Assembly (NCBI GenBank): GCA_037962975.1
Contig: CM075669.1
Location: 193,200,501 to 193,264,500 of the forward strand
Direction: 5' to 3'
Length of the DNA stretch: 64,000 bases
Source: Clitoria ternatea
Lineage: Eukaryota; Streptophyta; Magnoliopsida; Fabales; Fabaceae
Shown here: piece after piece, positions 1 through 11,250 of the stretch
Numbering within the stretch: position 1 is the stretch's first letter
How the letters are laid out: each line of letters begins with the position of its first letter
Notes under the pieces: generated by a model
Databases searched by the model: none
The model's input: the letters and a program-made list of their open reading frames with translations, nothing else
What the model was told of the DNA's origin: nothing
Made by a program: the position numbers and the translations under genes

Positions 1-775
1 CTACCTTAATTAGTAGGACTGCTTCTATGCTATATCCTAAAGAGAACGGGGTTTCTCCTGTTAAAGTCTGAACTGAGACACGATACCATGCAAAGAAAAT
101 GAAAGAATATCACTCATATCTCTATAAGTTACAACTACTTTATGCATGATCTTCTTGATATTCTTACTTGCTGCTTTGACTTCCCCATTTAGGTTTGGCC
201 AATAAGGAGAGGAATTGAGGTGGGCAATTTTAAAGTTTTCACACAATTCTTTCATTATTTTATTATTTAGATTCGTTCCATTATCAGTAATAATTTGACT
301 TGGTAAGCTATATCGGCATATCATCGCTCATTTGATGAATTTGACCATAATGCTTCTTGTTATACTGGCGTAGAAAATTTCTTCCACTCATTTGGTGAAA
401 TAGTCAATTGTGACTAAGATAAAGCAATGGCATTCGAGGCATTTGGATCGATGGGCCCAATGATGTCCATGCCCCATATTGAGAAGGGTCACGATGCTGA
501 TAAGACCTTCGGGGATGGCGAGGGTGCATGAATATTGTCAGCATATGTATGACACTTATGACACTTTCGAACATAGGAAAAGCAATCAGCTTCCATGGTC
601 ATCCAATAAGACCCGGCCCCCAGGATCTTCTTAGCCATGGCATGCCCATTGGCGTGGGTGTGAGCATGAGTGTAGCATGGACACGATGAGTTCCTGGAAT
701 AGGTCTGGACTTGGCACATAGTTGTTTGGAAATATGCACTAAGAGCCTATATAGGACGCATCATTTTGAGTAAGG
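1..775 (-). pseudogene. Tat/Ogre-type integrase remnant
   Basis: Read on the minus strand, this is the integrase end of a Ty3/gypsy polyprotein, the enzyme that joins the cDNA copy to the host chromosome. About 489-720 encodes a zinc-binding HHCC-like stretch (histidines in AHTHANGHAMAKKIL, cysteines in CHKCHTYAD); about 61-324 encodes the catalytic core around ITDNGTNLNN and SSPYWPNLNGEVKAASKN. The wording is that of the Tat/Ogre lineage. The two blocks are separated by stops and frameshifts, and another shift near 85 moves the reading into a different frame that continues to the window edge. The zinc-binding histidines and cysteines remain, but the frame is dead. It ends abruptly near 775, where LTR-like sequence starts. 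It has the same orientation as the Tat gag at 4746-8313, so it probably belongs to the same element (inference). Confidence 0.8.
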
Positions 776-782
776 CATTTTT

Positions 783-1884
783 TGTTAAATAGTTTAACAA
801 CCTTTATTTATCCATGGAGTAATAGGTCATATGAGAGTTATTCCTAAAATGTCCCCAGTCAAGTATTTATGTGGGGACATATAAATACATTAAGACTGGT
901 GTGTGAGTGTACTGATGATTTGATCTTATAGATCATAGATATAGATGATATCAAGTCTTCACACGGGTACACATTAAGAGTAATGATGTACTAGACAAAC
1001 CCACCATGAGAACGTTGCATGGATTGTTACATGAATGTCATAAACGATTCTCAATGTGATAATAGTATATGTAGTCCTTCGACCTGAAGTCACTACGATT
1101 CCTACATAAGGAGTTTGTTGTTTTAATACAATCAAACATCTTCTGTAACAAGAGGACTATAAAGGTTGTGATTAGGTAATGAATAAATTACGCAGAGGGA
1201 TATGAGTGATGTAGATGAGATTTGTCTCTCCTATGTGACAGGAGTGATATCTATAGACCACTTGATGGAGTGAGACTAAGAAAATGCATGACCATGCTAG
1301 AAAGAATAAATATTGGATATTTATTCGGATAAAGTCTACTCCGATATCAAGTAAAATAAATTGGACCGTACAAGGATGACGCGACCATGCCTTGGGTCCA
1401 ATTAGGATATCGTGACAATAGGAACAAACATATAAAATAATTATTACTTATAGGTTATGTTGATAATAAATAATATTCGGTCCTAATGATGCATTGCTAG
1501 ATGCCACTCTTATTTTATAATAATAAAATAGTTTATTATTAATAATACTAAGTATTGTACCTATAGGGTCACACACATATAGTAAGCCCATCAAAAAATA
1601 GCTTTTATTTTAGTTGGACTAAAATAAAGCTATCGGGTCTAACTCATTTAGAATGAGTAAGGAGCCCACTTTTTAGAGAGAGAAAATTAGGTCAAACCTA
1701 AGCCTATAAATAGAGCATAAGATGCTCATAGGCGGCTCACCAAAAAAGAGACACAAAATGCAAAAGTTGCAAAAGCTACACGCCGTCAAACTAGCATTTG
1801 AAAGGTGTAGCATTTCTAATGGGAGTACTCGTGTGGACTCCTAAAGGACAAGGCTATGACTGCTTCAATTTTCTTCAAAAGGTA
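783..1884 (+). repeat. LTR-like sequence of unidentified element
   Basis: This stretch has no coding potential but looks like a retrotransposon LTR. It starts with TGTTAAATAGTTTAACA, is AT-rich, and has a good TATA box at 1705-1712 followed by a short leader-like region. It interrupts the Tat integrase on its left. An imperfect hairpin lies at 1600-1631. I could not find a matching right end or a target-site duplication, so the right border is approximate and the class (copia or gypsy) is open. The + orientation is assigned from the TATA box only. Confidence 0.4.
1705..1712 (+). promoter_or_regulatory. TATA box in LTR-like sequence
   Basis: TATAAATA lies in an otherwise ordinary context, downstream of AT-rich sequence and upstream of a leader-like stretch. 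This is what an LTR promoter would look like. Transcription is inferred only. Confidence 0.4.
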
Positions 1885-2740
1885 ATCCTAAAACACTTAA
1901 ATAAAATATTTGATGTTTGTCTTATGCTTTGAAACACAAAGTTTTGCAAGTCCAATGGGAATCCTTGTATTTCCGCTGCTTATGCACTAGGGATTCCCTA
2001 ACAAGTTGAGCATGGCATAAGCGTGGGCTGGGTATAGGCATGCCCAGCCTCTGGAGTTGCTTGTTGCTTGCATATAAAACCAGCGTGGGCTTACGCTTAG
2101 GAGTGTAGCCACGCATGGTTGGCTGGGAAGATCTAATCTTGAGCGTGGTTCCCTGGCGTAGGTGTTGGCGTGATGTAGGCATATAAACCTGTAATCTCTG
2201 GAAGGCACCATTCTTGGCATGCACACCAGTGTGGACTCACTCTGGTAAGCATGGTCACGCGTGGGTGATCCTAGCGTTCTTGATACTAGCATGCTTGTAT
2301 GGTGTATGAGGACGTATGGGCGCTAGGACTCTAGAGTTGCATGAGTCTTGATCATGTGACCAATGTGAGCATACGTTGTAGGGCGTGCTCCCACATGAAT
2401 AGGTTGGCTCTATATGTTGCTTACTTTTGTTCCCCAGCATAAGTGGATGGCATTCTTGAACGTTGTTACGCTTGCTTGCTCCTGAAACATGCACAACATA
2501 CACACGTACAACATACTAACACTGGCTCAAGCGTAGGTACGCTGGGGTCAAACTCACACTTTTTAAAATAATCATAATTTAAAGCTAAAAATCCTAAAAA
2601 TATAAATAATTTATAAATTGAATAAATTCCACAACTTAGTGAATAATTAAGCTTCTAGTTTAATAATTAAGAGCCATTAATTAAGAAAACACCATACAAA
2701 ATATACCAAATAATTAAGCCTTTCCAAGGCTTATCATATC
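1885..2740 (-). repeat. Decayed Athila-like LTR with GCGTGG/CCACGC words
   Basis: No gene. Between 1985 and 2545 the sequence is rich in the related words GCGTGGG, CCACGC, ACGCGTGG, GGCGTAGG and AGCGTAGGTACGCT, the same type of word found in the Athila LTRs at 27655-27955 and 38480-38785. It is followed by AT-rich sequence and then at 2750-2780 by TTGTCCTCAAGC, which closely matches the sequence next to the Athila 3' LTR at about 28165-28195. I read it as part of the 3' LTR of a second, older Athila-type element on the minus strand. The borders are approximate. Confidence 0.4.
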
Positions 2741-3990
2741 CTCAAACTTAAAACTTGCTTGTCCTCAAGCAATAACTAAGGAATTAAATTTTCCAATGCA
2801 CCAAAAATATTTGATCACTCATTATCCTTGTACCAACCCTAGTTATAGCATATGCATGACACATCTTTCAATGATCCATGCAATTCTAAATGCAATGCTT
2901 CTTTGAGTGGGAAACATAATGGTGATGTAAACTCGTAAGTCAAGTGTTTCTCTCTGCAGTTAGTGTATAAGATTCAAGTATATGCACTCTTTAATTGCAA
3001 TATTGACATATCAATATAGGCTTGCAACAATTCTAAGCATCATACACATGCATGTACATATATGGATCAGCAAGGACATTTTTATGCTTGTAATAAGGCT
3101 AGGCTATAGATTCCATTTTGTTTTCCCTAGTCAATGTTAGGTAATGGATGTACTCAGTGAGGTTGTCTTGCCTTGACCGCTATTCACTCCCTTTCTTACC
3201 CCAAAATATTTTCCCAAGTATATTTTTTAGAGAGAAGCAGAAGGTATTTTTGAGTTTCGACGCTTTTGACATATTTTTCTTCTTTTTTTTCTAGAGCTTT
3301 TTGATTTTTTTCTTTTCTAGTCCTTTGGGATTTTCTTCTTTTCTTTTCATTTACATTGTACCTTTTGTATTGGATCCTTTTCCTCTCCCTTTTCAAAAAA
3401 AATTAAAAGTACACATGTTCTAGAGTGTGCCTTTTTATTTGTTATGGGGAACACTCTAATCTCCAAACTTAGAGGTTTCTAGTCTCTAGCAACTAATTAA
3501 AACAAAATAAGCCTCATTGACATGTCAAGGTAAAATCCATGGTTTTTCATGTAATCATAGGCTTGTAATGACGGGTGATAATATTACAGAAGTAATTAGG
3601 CTTAGGCTTAAACATAAGGTCAAGGGATAACTATATAGTGATAACTTATTTGACCTTGGTTGATAGCAGAAACATGGCCTTTATCATTTCTACATGGTAC
3701 CATGCACAAGCACAAGAAACATTGGAAACAAGTTCTATCTCACAACTATATATGCAAGCACACTCAACAAGCAAGGATTAGGCCCAAAATCTCACAATCA
3801 TAGGGTAATACCAACCAATCACATCCCCAATCTTAGAATGAATGTGTAATTTTATATTACTATCCTAGGCATATCATGCATACATTAGTAATCAAGCAAT
3901 AACAATTATAACTAGATACTCTCATGCAATCAGCACAATATCAAACTAATTCACTTATTTATGCATGAGACAAGTATCTAAAAAATTAGG
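2741..3990 (-). repeat. Athila-like untranslated spacer
   Basis: AT-rich sequence without a credible gene. It starts with the CTCAAACTTAAAACTTGC / TTGTCCTCAAGC block, which in the well-defined Athila element lies just inside the 3' LTR (28157-28200). Like the spacer at 28200-29400, it contains long T-rich stretches such as the one at 3270-3360. By position and composition it is the region between an env-like frame and the 3' LTR of a second Athila-type element; the env-like frame itself is not present. Confidence 0.4.
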
Positions 3991-4745
3991 ATGTGAAAGT
4001 TATTGATCCGGTCTCAATACCGGTATCCGATCTGCAATACATATTTCAACGTCTTTGATAAGACATCTACGTGTAACCGGTGTCATCGGTATACATCCGA
4101 ACTGTAATTCTGTATCAGGCGTTCTCCCTATACCGGTTGTTCAGGATAACACCATGACATCGGACAATACATACGTCACTGTGCAAAAGACAAGGATTGT
4201 TGCTACAGGGATCGATCAATAATTCCCTACACTACGAGCCAAATTCTGCTCACGGGAATGGTCAACTTGTTCCCTAATCCTAGTCTACATTCTCTATGCT
4301 CAATATAAAATAGCCACTTGACCCAATCATGCAGGTAAGTGCGCAATATAATAATGCTAATGGGAGTTGGTGGTTCCCCACCAACGAATCCTCGTTAACC
4401 GAGCCAATCAGGTATATGAACTCACTTCATGATTGAAGTGAGGGATCTTCAGCTCATTTTTTACGACTGATTATTCTCTGAATACATTCCTTACTTGGAA
4501 TATAATCACTGACTTGAGCGTCGGAGAATCTTTGCAGGTGACACCACCATTCGCCCACTTCAACGCGTTAGGTCGGTGTGAAGGATCTCCAGAACGCCCA
4601 ATCCGCTCTCTTCACTTAAAGACACCGGATACACATACATCCGGTCTTCTATACAGTATTTACATACTATTTGTGACTGGTCTGAGTCCGGATCTCTAGA
4701 CCCCGGTTCAGGACAGATCAGTTATCCTTCTTATTTATCAAACCT
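3991..4745 (+). repeat. LTR fragment with conserved GAGCGTCGGAG motif
   Basis: No gene. The stretch is richer in CG than its surroundings, carries several ACCGG/CCGGT words, and contains TGACTTGAGCGTCGGAG (4509-4525) followed by TTTGCAGGTGACACC. From memory, a very similar block recurs near the end of LTRs of several plant elements (including small non-autonomous ones), in the orientation seen here. It is opposite in orientation to the Tat gag it adjoins. No flanking duplication was found, so whether it is a solo LTR or a fragment is undecided. Confidence 0.4.
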
Positions 4746-6801
4746 AAGAATATTCACAAATATATCTTTTAGTTTTCCAGAGTCAAGAAGAAGGAATAAG
4801 AGCATTTCCCTTTCTACCTCCATAGCATTAACCGCTGAACCTACATGATTAGGTAAAGGATTTATGGCCACATTTGGATTTCCTTCTTAAAAGTTAAACC
4901 ATTTGGCTTTGTTCAAGTTACGCACTTTATACTTCAAGGCCATACAATTTTCTATGGAGTACCAAGATGCCCGAACATGATAGTCATATCAGGCATTTGG
5001 ATCATGTCCCTTGGGGTAGGGAGGTTCCACGGTTTTCAAATGACAGGGTACCATGAGTGAGTTATGGATTAGGTGAGGTAAAAGTTCAGTGTAAGTCATG
5101 GGAATTAGATCAAATTAGATTGGTGCTTGATCATTGTTAGCTCTTCTTTGGTTTTAGTTAGGATTGGGGGTTATAATTGTTACAAAGGACAAAATGGCAT
5201 GGGTTGAGGGCTAGGTGCTCGAATGGTAGGTGGAAGTAAGATGGTTTAGGAAAAGGATGAGGGGGAAGGCTATTGGTAATGACAGCTACATTGGGGTAAG
5301 GTGCAAATGGGAAAAGGTTGACAGGTTGGAAAGCAACAAAGTTAAATGGTCTCTGATGGGGGCCCTCCTTTGTCATAGGCAATGGCGTTAGTTTCTATGT
5401 CTCTTTTTTTTTGGCTGTTTGCGTAAGCTTTTTCGTGGCAGGTGCCTTAAATGGGCTTTAGGATATCTTCCCCATTTTCACTTTGCTTTCGATCTTCTCC
5501 CCTATGACGACAATATCAGAGAAGTTGGAAGACACGTTTCTGATCATCCTATCGTAGAAAAGAGATTAAAGTGTGTCAATGAACATCACCACGACCTTAT
5601 TTTCTAGAAGCAGGCGGTCTACTTGTGCGGCTGTCTCACGCCGGTGTTACACATACTCTTTGAATGACTCACTATCCTTCTTCGGTATATTCTGTAATTA
5701 TAGTCTATCAGGTGCCATATCCAAATTGTACTTATACTGCTTCAAAAAGGCATCTTCCAAATCCTTCCAACAACGGATACGAGTGCGCTCTAGGTAGATG
5801 TACCAAGTCAGTGTTTCCCCCGCCAGGTTATCTTGGAAGCAATGTATAACTAGCTAGTCATCGAAGGAATGAGAAGCCATCTTGCGATAGCACATGGTTA
5901 AATGGTTTTGGGGATAAGACGTGCCTTGGTATTTATCAAATTCTAGCATCTTGAATTTTGGTGGAATCACGACATCAGGGACCTGGCATAGTTTAGGAGC
6001 ATCTGTTAAGCCGAGGCCTTCAATACCTTCTACAGCCCATAAACGCTCTTCAATAATTTTTATCTTCCCTTTAATGGGGGAAGCCGCGACTGTGGTAGGA
6101 CTCGTGGCAGGATTTACCGCCTGAGTAACACCTTGCCAGCTAGTGGTGCGAGGTATTGCATACCCGTAGGGGTAATTGTACTGTGGGTAGAAGGGAAATG
6201 ATGGTGGTACTTAATATGTTAGGCCAGTGTTTTGTGTGGGGTTTTGTGGTTAGGCCATAGGCTATGGGTGAGGGATCGGTTGGGTCACTTAGGTCGTCTA
6301 TGCTTATATGGTTTGTGGCTCAAAGGACTGTGGGTTTGGTGTTTTGTTGACAAGCTAGACTGTTGGTTGGGTAGCGTTTGAAACATAGGGTTTGTGATGT
6401 GTAGGTCATTGGTATCTTACTGGTTGGTGAGAAAAGGGGAAAGTACCCTGAAGGTAAGACATATGGTGGAAAAGATACGGGGTTATTGTCAGGTCCAATG
6501 AAAGTCTACTAGGGCATATAGCCATATGGCATGTTGTATGGCATGGTGTGGGGGTCGGTGGCTTAGTTAGGATTCCCAGTATTAAAAGTAAGAGGAATCA
6601 TGGTGGGGTTCACAACTTGGTTTTGTATGGAGGTAAAATCAAAAGGATAGGGAGGGCAGTTGGCTGTTCCTCATTGCCCGTGAAAGAGCTCCCTTCTGTG
6701 GCTCTTTTTTCTAGTAGCAGCTTGGCCATCTCAGCCACTTGTTCCCTTAGCTGGCTGACCTCGTTCCTTAAATCTTCTAGTGTGTATTTCGTTTCAGCCA
6801 T
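4746..6801 (-). pseudogene. Tat/Ogre-type Gag, decayed
   Basis: Minus-strand Gag of a Tat/Ogre Ty3/gypsy element, the structural protein that packages element RNA into particles. It starts with MAETKYTLEDLRNEV at 6801, a coiled-coil segment of about 40 residues. The conserved capsid-like region follows at about 5400-6000, with fragments such as TLTWYIYLERT, FLKQYKYNLDMAPDRL and FKEYVQRWRE visible across frames. A degenerate zinc-knuckle-like region lies near 4880-5010 (CDYH, then C and ALKYKV). Many stops and shifts break it, so no full protein can be made. The glycine/proline/tyrosine-rich middle (about 5160-5390 and 6130-6550) is the usual linker. It lies downstream of the ORF1 remnant in the same orientation. 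Confidence 0.75.
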
Positions 6802-7100
6802 AAGTCTGGTTTGGAGTCGAGTTTTGTAAGGGTGTCTCCCTATGATGCCTATTTCTTTATAAAATAGAATTTATCAAAGATGAAAACAAAAACTAATACT
6901 AAAAATAAAAACAATAAATAAATAATATGATGCATGAAGTAATCACAGATCTTGATAAGCATCTTTGCACTGTTCCTTAGAATGACTCATTCAAAAGTAC
7001 TAAGTAAAGAATGATGGAAATTAATATGGGATAGTTATGGACACGAAAGAATCCTTTATTCCAAAATATCACATAATTCATTACTTTGACAATCGTTCAT
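6802..7100 (-). other. Spacer between Tat ORF1 and gag
   Basis: AT-rich sequence with no coding signal. It separates the end of the ORF1 remnant (about 7100) from the gag start at 6801, as expected for Tat/Ogre elements, which carry an extra frame upstream of gag. Confidence 0.5.
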
Positions 7101-8313
7101 TACATCAGGACAAATAATTAGCTTTACCTAGCTTGGACAATCACTTGCCTCATTTTGTTGATTTGATCTTTACAATAACCTAGGAAAAATATGATTTCCT
7201 TAGGGGTAATGGTAGGGTTTGCCATTTCCTCGACTTCCTTTACTAGTAATGGGATATCTTCTAAAGCTCTATTGGTCACATATACTAGCTGGGAAAAGCA
7301 ATGCATCCATGAATGGATAATCTCATCTTGCTCAACTAATTCTGCCTTCATTATGTGCACTGCTTCACGGCACCCCTTTTCCACTTTGATTGTATGTCAT
7401 CTCTCGCCATTTATCTCTTGCTAGAAAGCCTCTACCACATCATTGAGTTGCTGCTCTGCTCTATTGATTTGCGACTGTAGAAGTCCCGTTTGTGCTAAAG
7501 CACTTTGTTCATTCTGTTTGGCCTTCGCTAACATCTCCTTCAATGGTTGCTTGGCGGCCAACATGGCATCCCTTTGTTAGCTCCTCATCCTCGTCTGGGA
7601 ATTGGCTATTTGAAGACATTGATCTAGCTTCCTCATATGGTCCCTCTTTGACTTCTACTTTTTGCCAATCTTTTCAAGGGCTTGCTCCTTTTCACAGTTT
7701 TCTTTCTTTAGGAAGGCGTAATCTTGTTAAGCCTTTAGTAGGTCTTCTTCTAACTTCTTGTTTTTAGCCATCAACTTTGCCAAATTTGCCTTCATCTCTT
7801 TGGTCGCCTCATCCTCAACAGTGGGTGGAGACGAAGGCTCACCTATCAAGAGAGAGGAAGGGTACCTGAATGGTAACTTGATGATTGAGACCCTATTCAG
7901 GACCCACTAATAATACCTTTCCTTCAAGACATGACTTCTAAAATTGAACTCTTTTCCTTTCTTGTGGACTCTCTTCCAAGTATCTCCTATATCCTGAATG
8001 GCAAAGGTGTAACCCCCTTTTGAATAGTATAGGACAAAAAAGGGTTAATGATTCTTCATTGGGTGGCTCGAATAGAGGGTAGGCTAACTGGCGTTTAGCT
8101 ATGATGGGGTTATAATTAATACACCCCTGAGTGCCCATAAAAGGGACATTTGGGTAGTTCCCATAGTGGTTAATGAACGTCTCAACTCTCAGCCATTGGG
8201 GGTACCACCTTACTTTCTTAATAGTGAGCCAACTAAATGATTGGCTAGTTAGCATAGCTTCAGCTCAGAAATAAGGCACTCAACTTTGCCCACTTGGTTG
8301 AAGATGTGGGACG
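7101..8313 (-). pseudogene. Tat/Ogre ORF1, 3' part, split by an insertion
   Basis: C-terminal portion of the extra upstream frame (ORF1) found in Tat/Ogre elements. At 7938-8255 the conserved block YGNYPNVPFMGTQGCINYNP and KRQLAYPL can be read; at 7124-7384 there is a helical segment with EEMANPTITPKEIIFFLG. The frame is broken by several stops. At its upper end it joins 18372-18625 once the Tekay insertion at 8319-18366 and one copy of the TAAGC duplication are removed: the peptide then runs from YYLLALCVWL into TSHIFNQVGKVECL. The function of this family is unknown to me beyond its constant association with Tat/Ogre elements. Confidence 0.75.
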
Positions 8314-8537
8314 TAAGCTGTAACATCCCCGTTTTAAAATTAAATGTTGAATGAAGAATAAACCATTAAGACTTGATTCCAACCAGAAAATAACTGTTAA
8401 TTGTATTTAACTAAGTAGATTTAAGCCACTAAAATATGAAAATGGTGATGGTCAGGGGATGGAGTGGAGTGCACGTGGCTGCTGCAGCACACACTCTCCC
8501 ATCCCACTCTTCTCTTATTCATGCGCATGTACACACC

Positions 8538-8548
8538 TATATATATAT
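8538..8548 (+). promoter_or_regulatory. LTR TATA box, Tekay copy 1
   Basis: TATATATATAT lies about 220 bp into the LTR and is followed after about 30 bp by a pyrimidine-rich tract, the arrangement of a plant core promoter with a Y patch. The same box is at 15938-15948 in the 3' LTR and, reversed, near 59563-59573 in copy 2. Confidence 0.6.
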
Positions 8549-10089
8549 CGTGAGCCTGTAGTGAGGAACGCACTTACTCTTTCTTTAGACTCTCTCCTCC
8601 GTCACTTCATCCTCTACTTCCTCTCTTCGTCTCCATTCTTCTTCTTCTTCTATCTTACTCTTCGCTCCTGGAGGTCTTGGTTGCAGTACTGGAGAACGGA
8701 TCACACTTCATCCCAAAATCAGGTGCAGGATACGACAAAGCCAAGGAAGACCGAACGAACCAGGAGAAAGACATCGGACCCAACGACAAGAACGGAAAAG
8801 GTTTCTGAGGTTCTTCTAAAGGTAGGGGGCGCTTGCATGTCGAATGCATGGTCTAAGAACGGTACCGGATGAATGTATTGTTGGGTGCGGGTGTGTGTGT
8901 GCGTGTTTTTATAATCATTAGAACTGATGCTGTGCATGTGTGCATGTATTCACAATTACTAAAACTGATGCATGATTTGAGATCCTGATAGTGATCTTCG
9001 TGGCGATGGCGTAGTCTGCTCGTGGATGATAATGATGGATCTATTTTGTTGTCACTATGAAAAGTATGTATGTGCATGTTCTTAATTGGATTGCTCAATG
9101 TTGTTAGTCTGATGACCGATTGTAACATGCGCTGGTGTGACTGACTGAATGATGACGAGTAGTGGAGGATATTCGTTCCTACTTAATGACTACGGTAATG
9201 TGTTCATGGCGCAATGATGTGTAATAATGAATGTGTTAGTTGCATGAGTAAGAGTGGGGTGACCCATGGAAGGTCGAGAACCCCAAGGGAAACGACTTCC
9301 AGTTACCAACCCTGGCTAGATCCCAATAGAGCTCGTGGTAGCCGTTGGAGCTAGAGAAGAGAGTCTCGAGACGCCGTGGGGAGGCCGGTGCCACCTGGTA
9401 AGAGCTGAGGGACGAGGGGCCAAAAGAAAAGGGGGCCGTAACTGAGAGTCTTTTCCCGAGTCGGATCCGCAGGCATGCATATAGAAATAAGGCTGATTGT
9501 GGTGATGTACAAATCTATATATGTGCATGTGTATGATTTTGAATGCATGAATATATATATTTAGATGTGGAATAAACTCTGTGAATTATGAGTGTCATGA
9601 ATGTTGTTTGAATTGTATGAATTTGGTTACTTGAGAAAGGTTGAATGATAGCAGGAGCGTGTACTGACGCTGATACCGAGTCTGTGAGTATCATTTTACA
9701 TGTAAAAGCTCACCCCTGCAGTGGCCATTTTCAGTGAATGTCTCTCGTGAGGAGGATCAAAAGCAGAGCTGGAATGCTGGGCGGAGTGCTGATGCATTTC
9801 GAAGGTTTAATTAAGGCGTTGTTAGATGAGGCCCGGACTGGCTCATACCGGATGTTAATGTTTTTGGGGATGAATAGAACTTTACGGGCAAGGAAAAGTC
9901 TGATTTTGTATTGTAAATATTGACGTGCACTTTTATGTATATATATATATGGATGTATGGTTTTGGTGTGCGTGATGCTATGTGCTGCCTTGTTTCCTAA
10001 TTATGCTTTAATAGATACACAGGGACAGTCTGATTGAGCAGGTTATAGCTAGGTCCGAATGAACCGAGAATTGTCTTAGGAAAATTTAT

Positions 10090-10800
10090 GTCGGATACGC
10101 TGGGCGGAGTCGTACCCCGCCCGAAGTGTGGGAGCAATTCGCCCAAGCGCGAGGACTCACGCTGAAGCGAGTAATTACCAGAGCGAGATATCGACCATTA
10201 TCCTTTCCTATCCGTTGCGATGCTAACACAATCCAGACCCCGATGTTGACCCCGAATTGGTCGTTATGGCTAAGTCCGCCCAGGCGTCGTCATACTTAGT
10301 TGAGCTGGGTGGAATAGGTTCAGATCCCTCCTTTCTCCACAACCTACTAACGTATATGTACCCTGTAACTTCTCATTTCCTGAGTGAAAGGCGAGTGTGA
10401 GGATTTACTTAGTAAACCCTTATCCATACCCGATGGAGGAAATTACCTTGTAGTTGTGTTAAAGAGGCGTTATGTAGATTTCGTTTAGGCGGCGTCATAC
10501 CTCGCCCAAGTAACTAGGGCAGCCCGCCCAAGATAAATATACCCCGCCTAGCCAAGTAGGATGATTCTAACTTCGCCTTTCCACCAAATGCTAAGCGTGT
10601 GAATGTATTAACATATTTCCCTTATCTATTCCTCCTGTGGAGTGACCAGTATTTCTTGAAGGGAAGCCTCAGTGCGAAATCTCCTCTATCCGCTGCTGTA
10701 TTACCATACTCCGCCTGGACGGTGTAAGACCCCGTCTGAGCGAATAAACGGTGTTGTGCAATCCGCCCTAGTGTTGGTGCGTTACGATAAACCCATCGAG
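10090..10800 (+). repeat. LTR block of CGCCC/GGGCGG snap-back words
   Basis: A GC-rich patch in an AT-rich element. It contains many related words such as GGGCGGAGTCGTACCCCGCCC, CGCCCAAGCGCGAGG, CCGCCCAGGCGTCG, CCGCCCAAG, CCGCCTGG and ACTCACGCTGAAGCGAGT; several can fold back on themselves. It recurs in the 3' LTR (about 17490-18200) and reversed in copy 2 (about 49985-50690 and 57355-58060). Confidence 0.6.
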
Positions 10801-10969
10801 CCGGCCCCAGTTTTTTTAGCTTCCCTGTAGGTAGCTTTATGCGCGTGAATGTTCTTAGTTTTCCCCATTGCCTGCTCCCTTCTACATCAAATGTTACGTG
10901 ACTGTTTTTGTGAAAAATTTTCTCATATTTTGGGATTTATTAGTTGCAAATAATTAGGGTGTTACATTT

Positions 10970-10981
10970 TGGTATCAGAGC
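10970..10981 (+). other. Primer binding site, tRNA-iMet type
   Basis: TGGTATCAGAGC starts three bases after the 5' LTR. It is the standard plant primer site complementary to the 3' end of initiator methionine tRNA and starts minus-strand cDNA synthesis. Confidence 0.9.
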
Positions 10982-11250
10982 GGACCGAAAGGTCCAAGGC
11001 CAAAGTATGCTTACCAAGTGTAAGCGGTGGTGTCTGTGTCTTTTGATTGAATGGTTGAAATTGTTCTGATGCTGGTTGACCTGATTGATGATTGTCTTGA
11101 AGACAAGGGGTTGTTTTCCCCTGGTCCGATTGTGTGTATGACTTAGGCGAATGACATAATGTGCTAAGTTATTAATTGTTGGACTAATAACTAGATCGGT
11201 AGTAAGTGGCTCCGTATACTTATCCTTAAATGTCAATTTCAGGATAAGGA

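Larger units (their letters stand above)
8319..10966 (+). repeat. 5' LTR, Tekay copy 1
   Basis: Contains the promoter (TATA box at 8538-8548), a pyrimidine-rich leader at about 8575-8670 and a GC-rich block of CGCCC/GGGCGG words at about 10090-10800. Small frames inside it (for example 8459-8872) repeat exactly in the 3' LTR and have no similarity I recognise; I do not regard them as genes. Confidence 0.95.

Noticed and set aside
783..3081. One LTR retrotransposon bounded by TTTTT duplications
   Set aside because: A possible TTTTT near 3077 could pair with 778-782, but a run of T is not convincing and no ending CA with a matching LTR was found.
8459..8872. 137-residue frame in the Tekay LTR
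   Set aside because: Low-complexity and position-linked to the LTR; the identical frame exists in the 3' LTR, and no recognisable domain is present.
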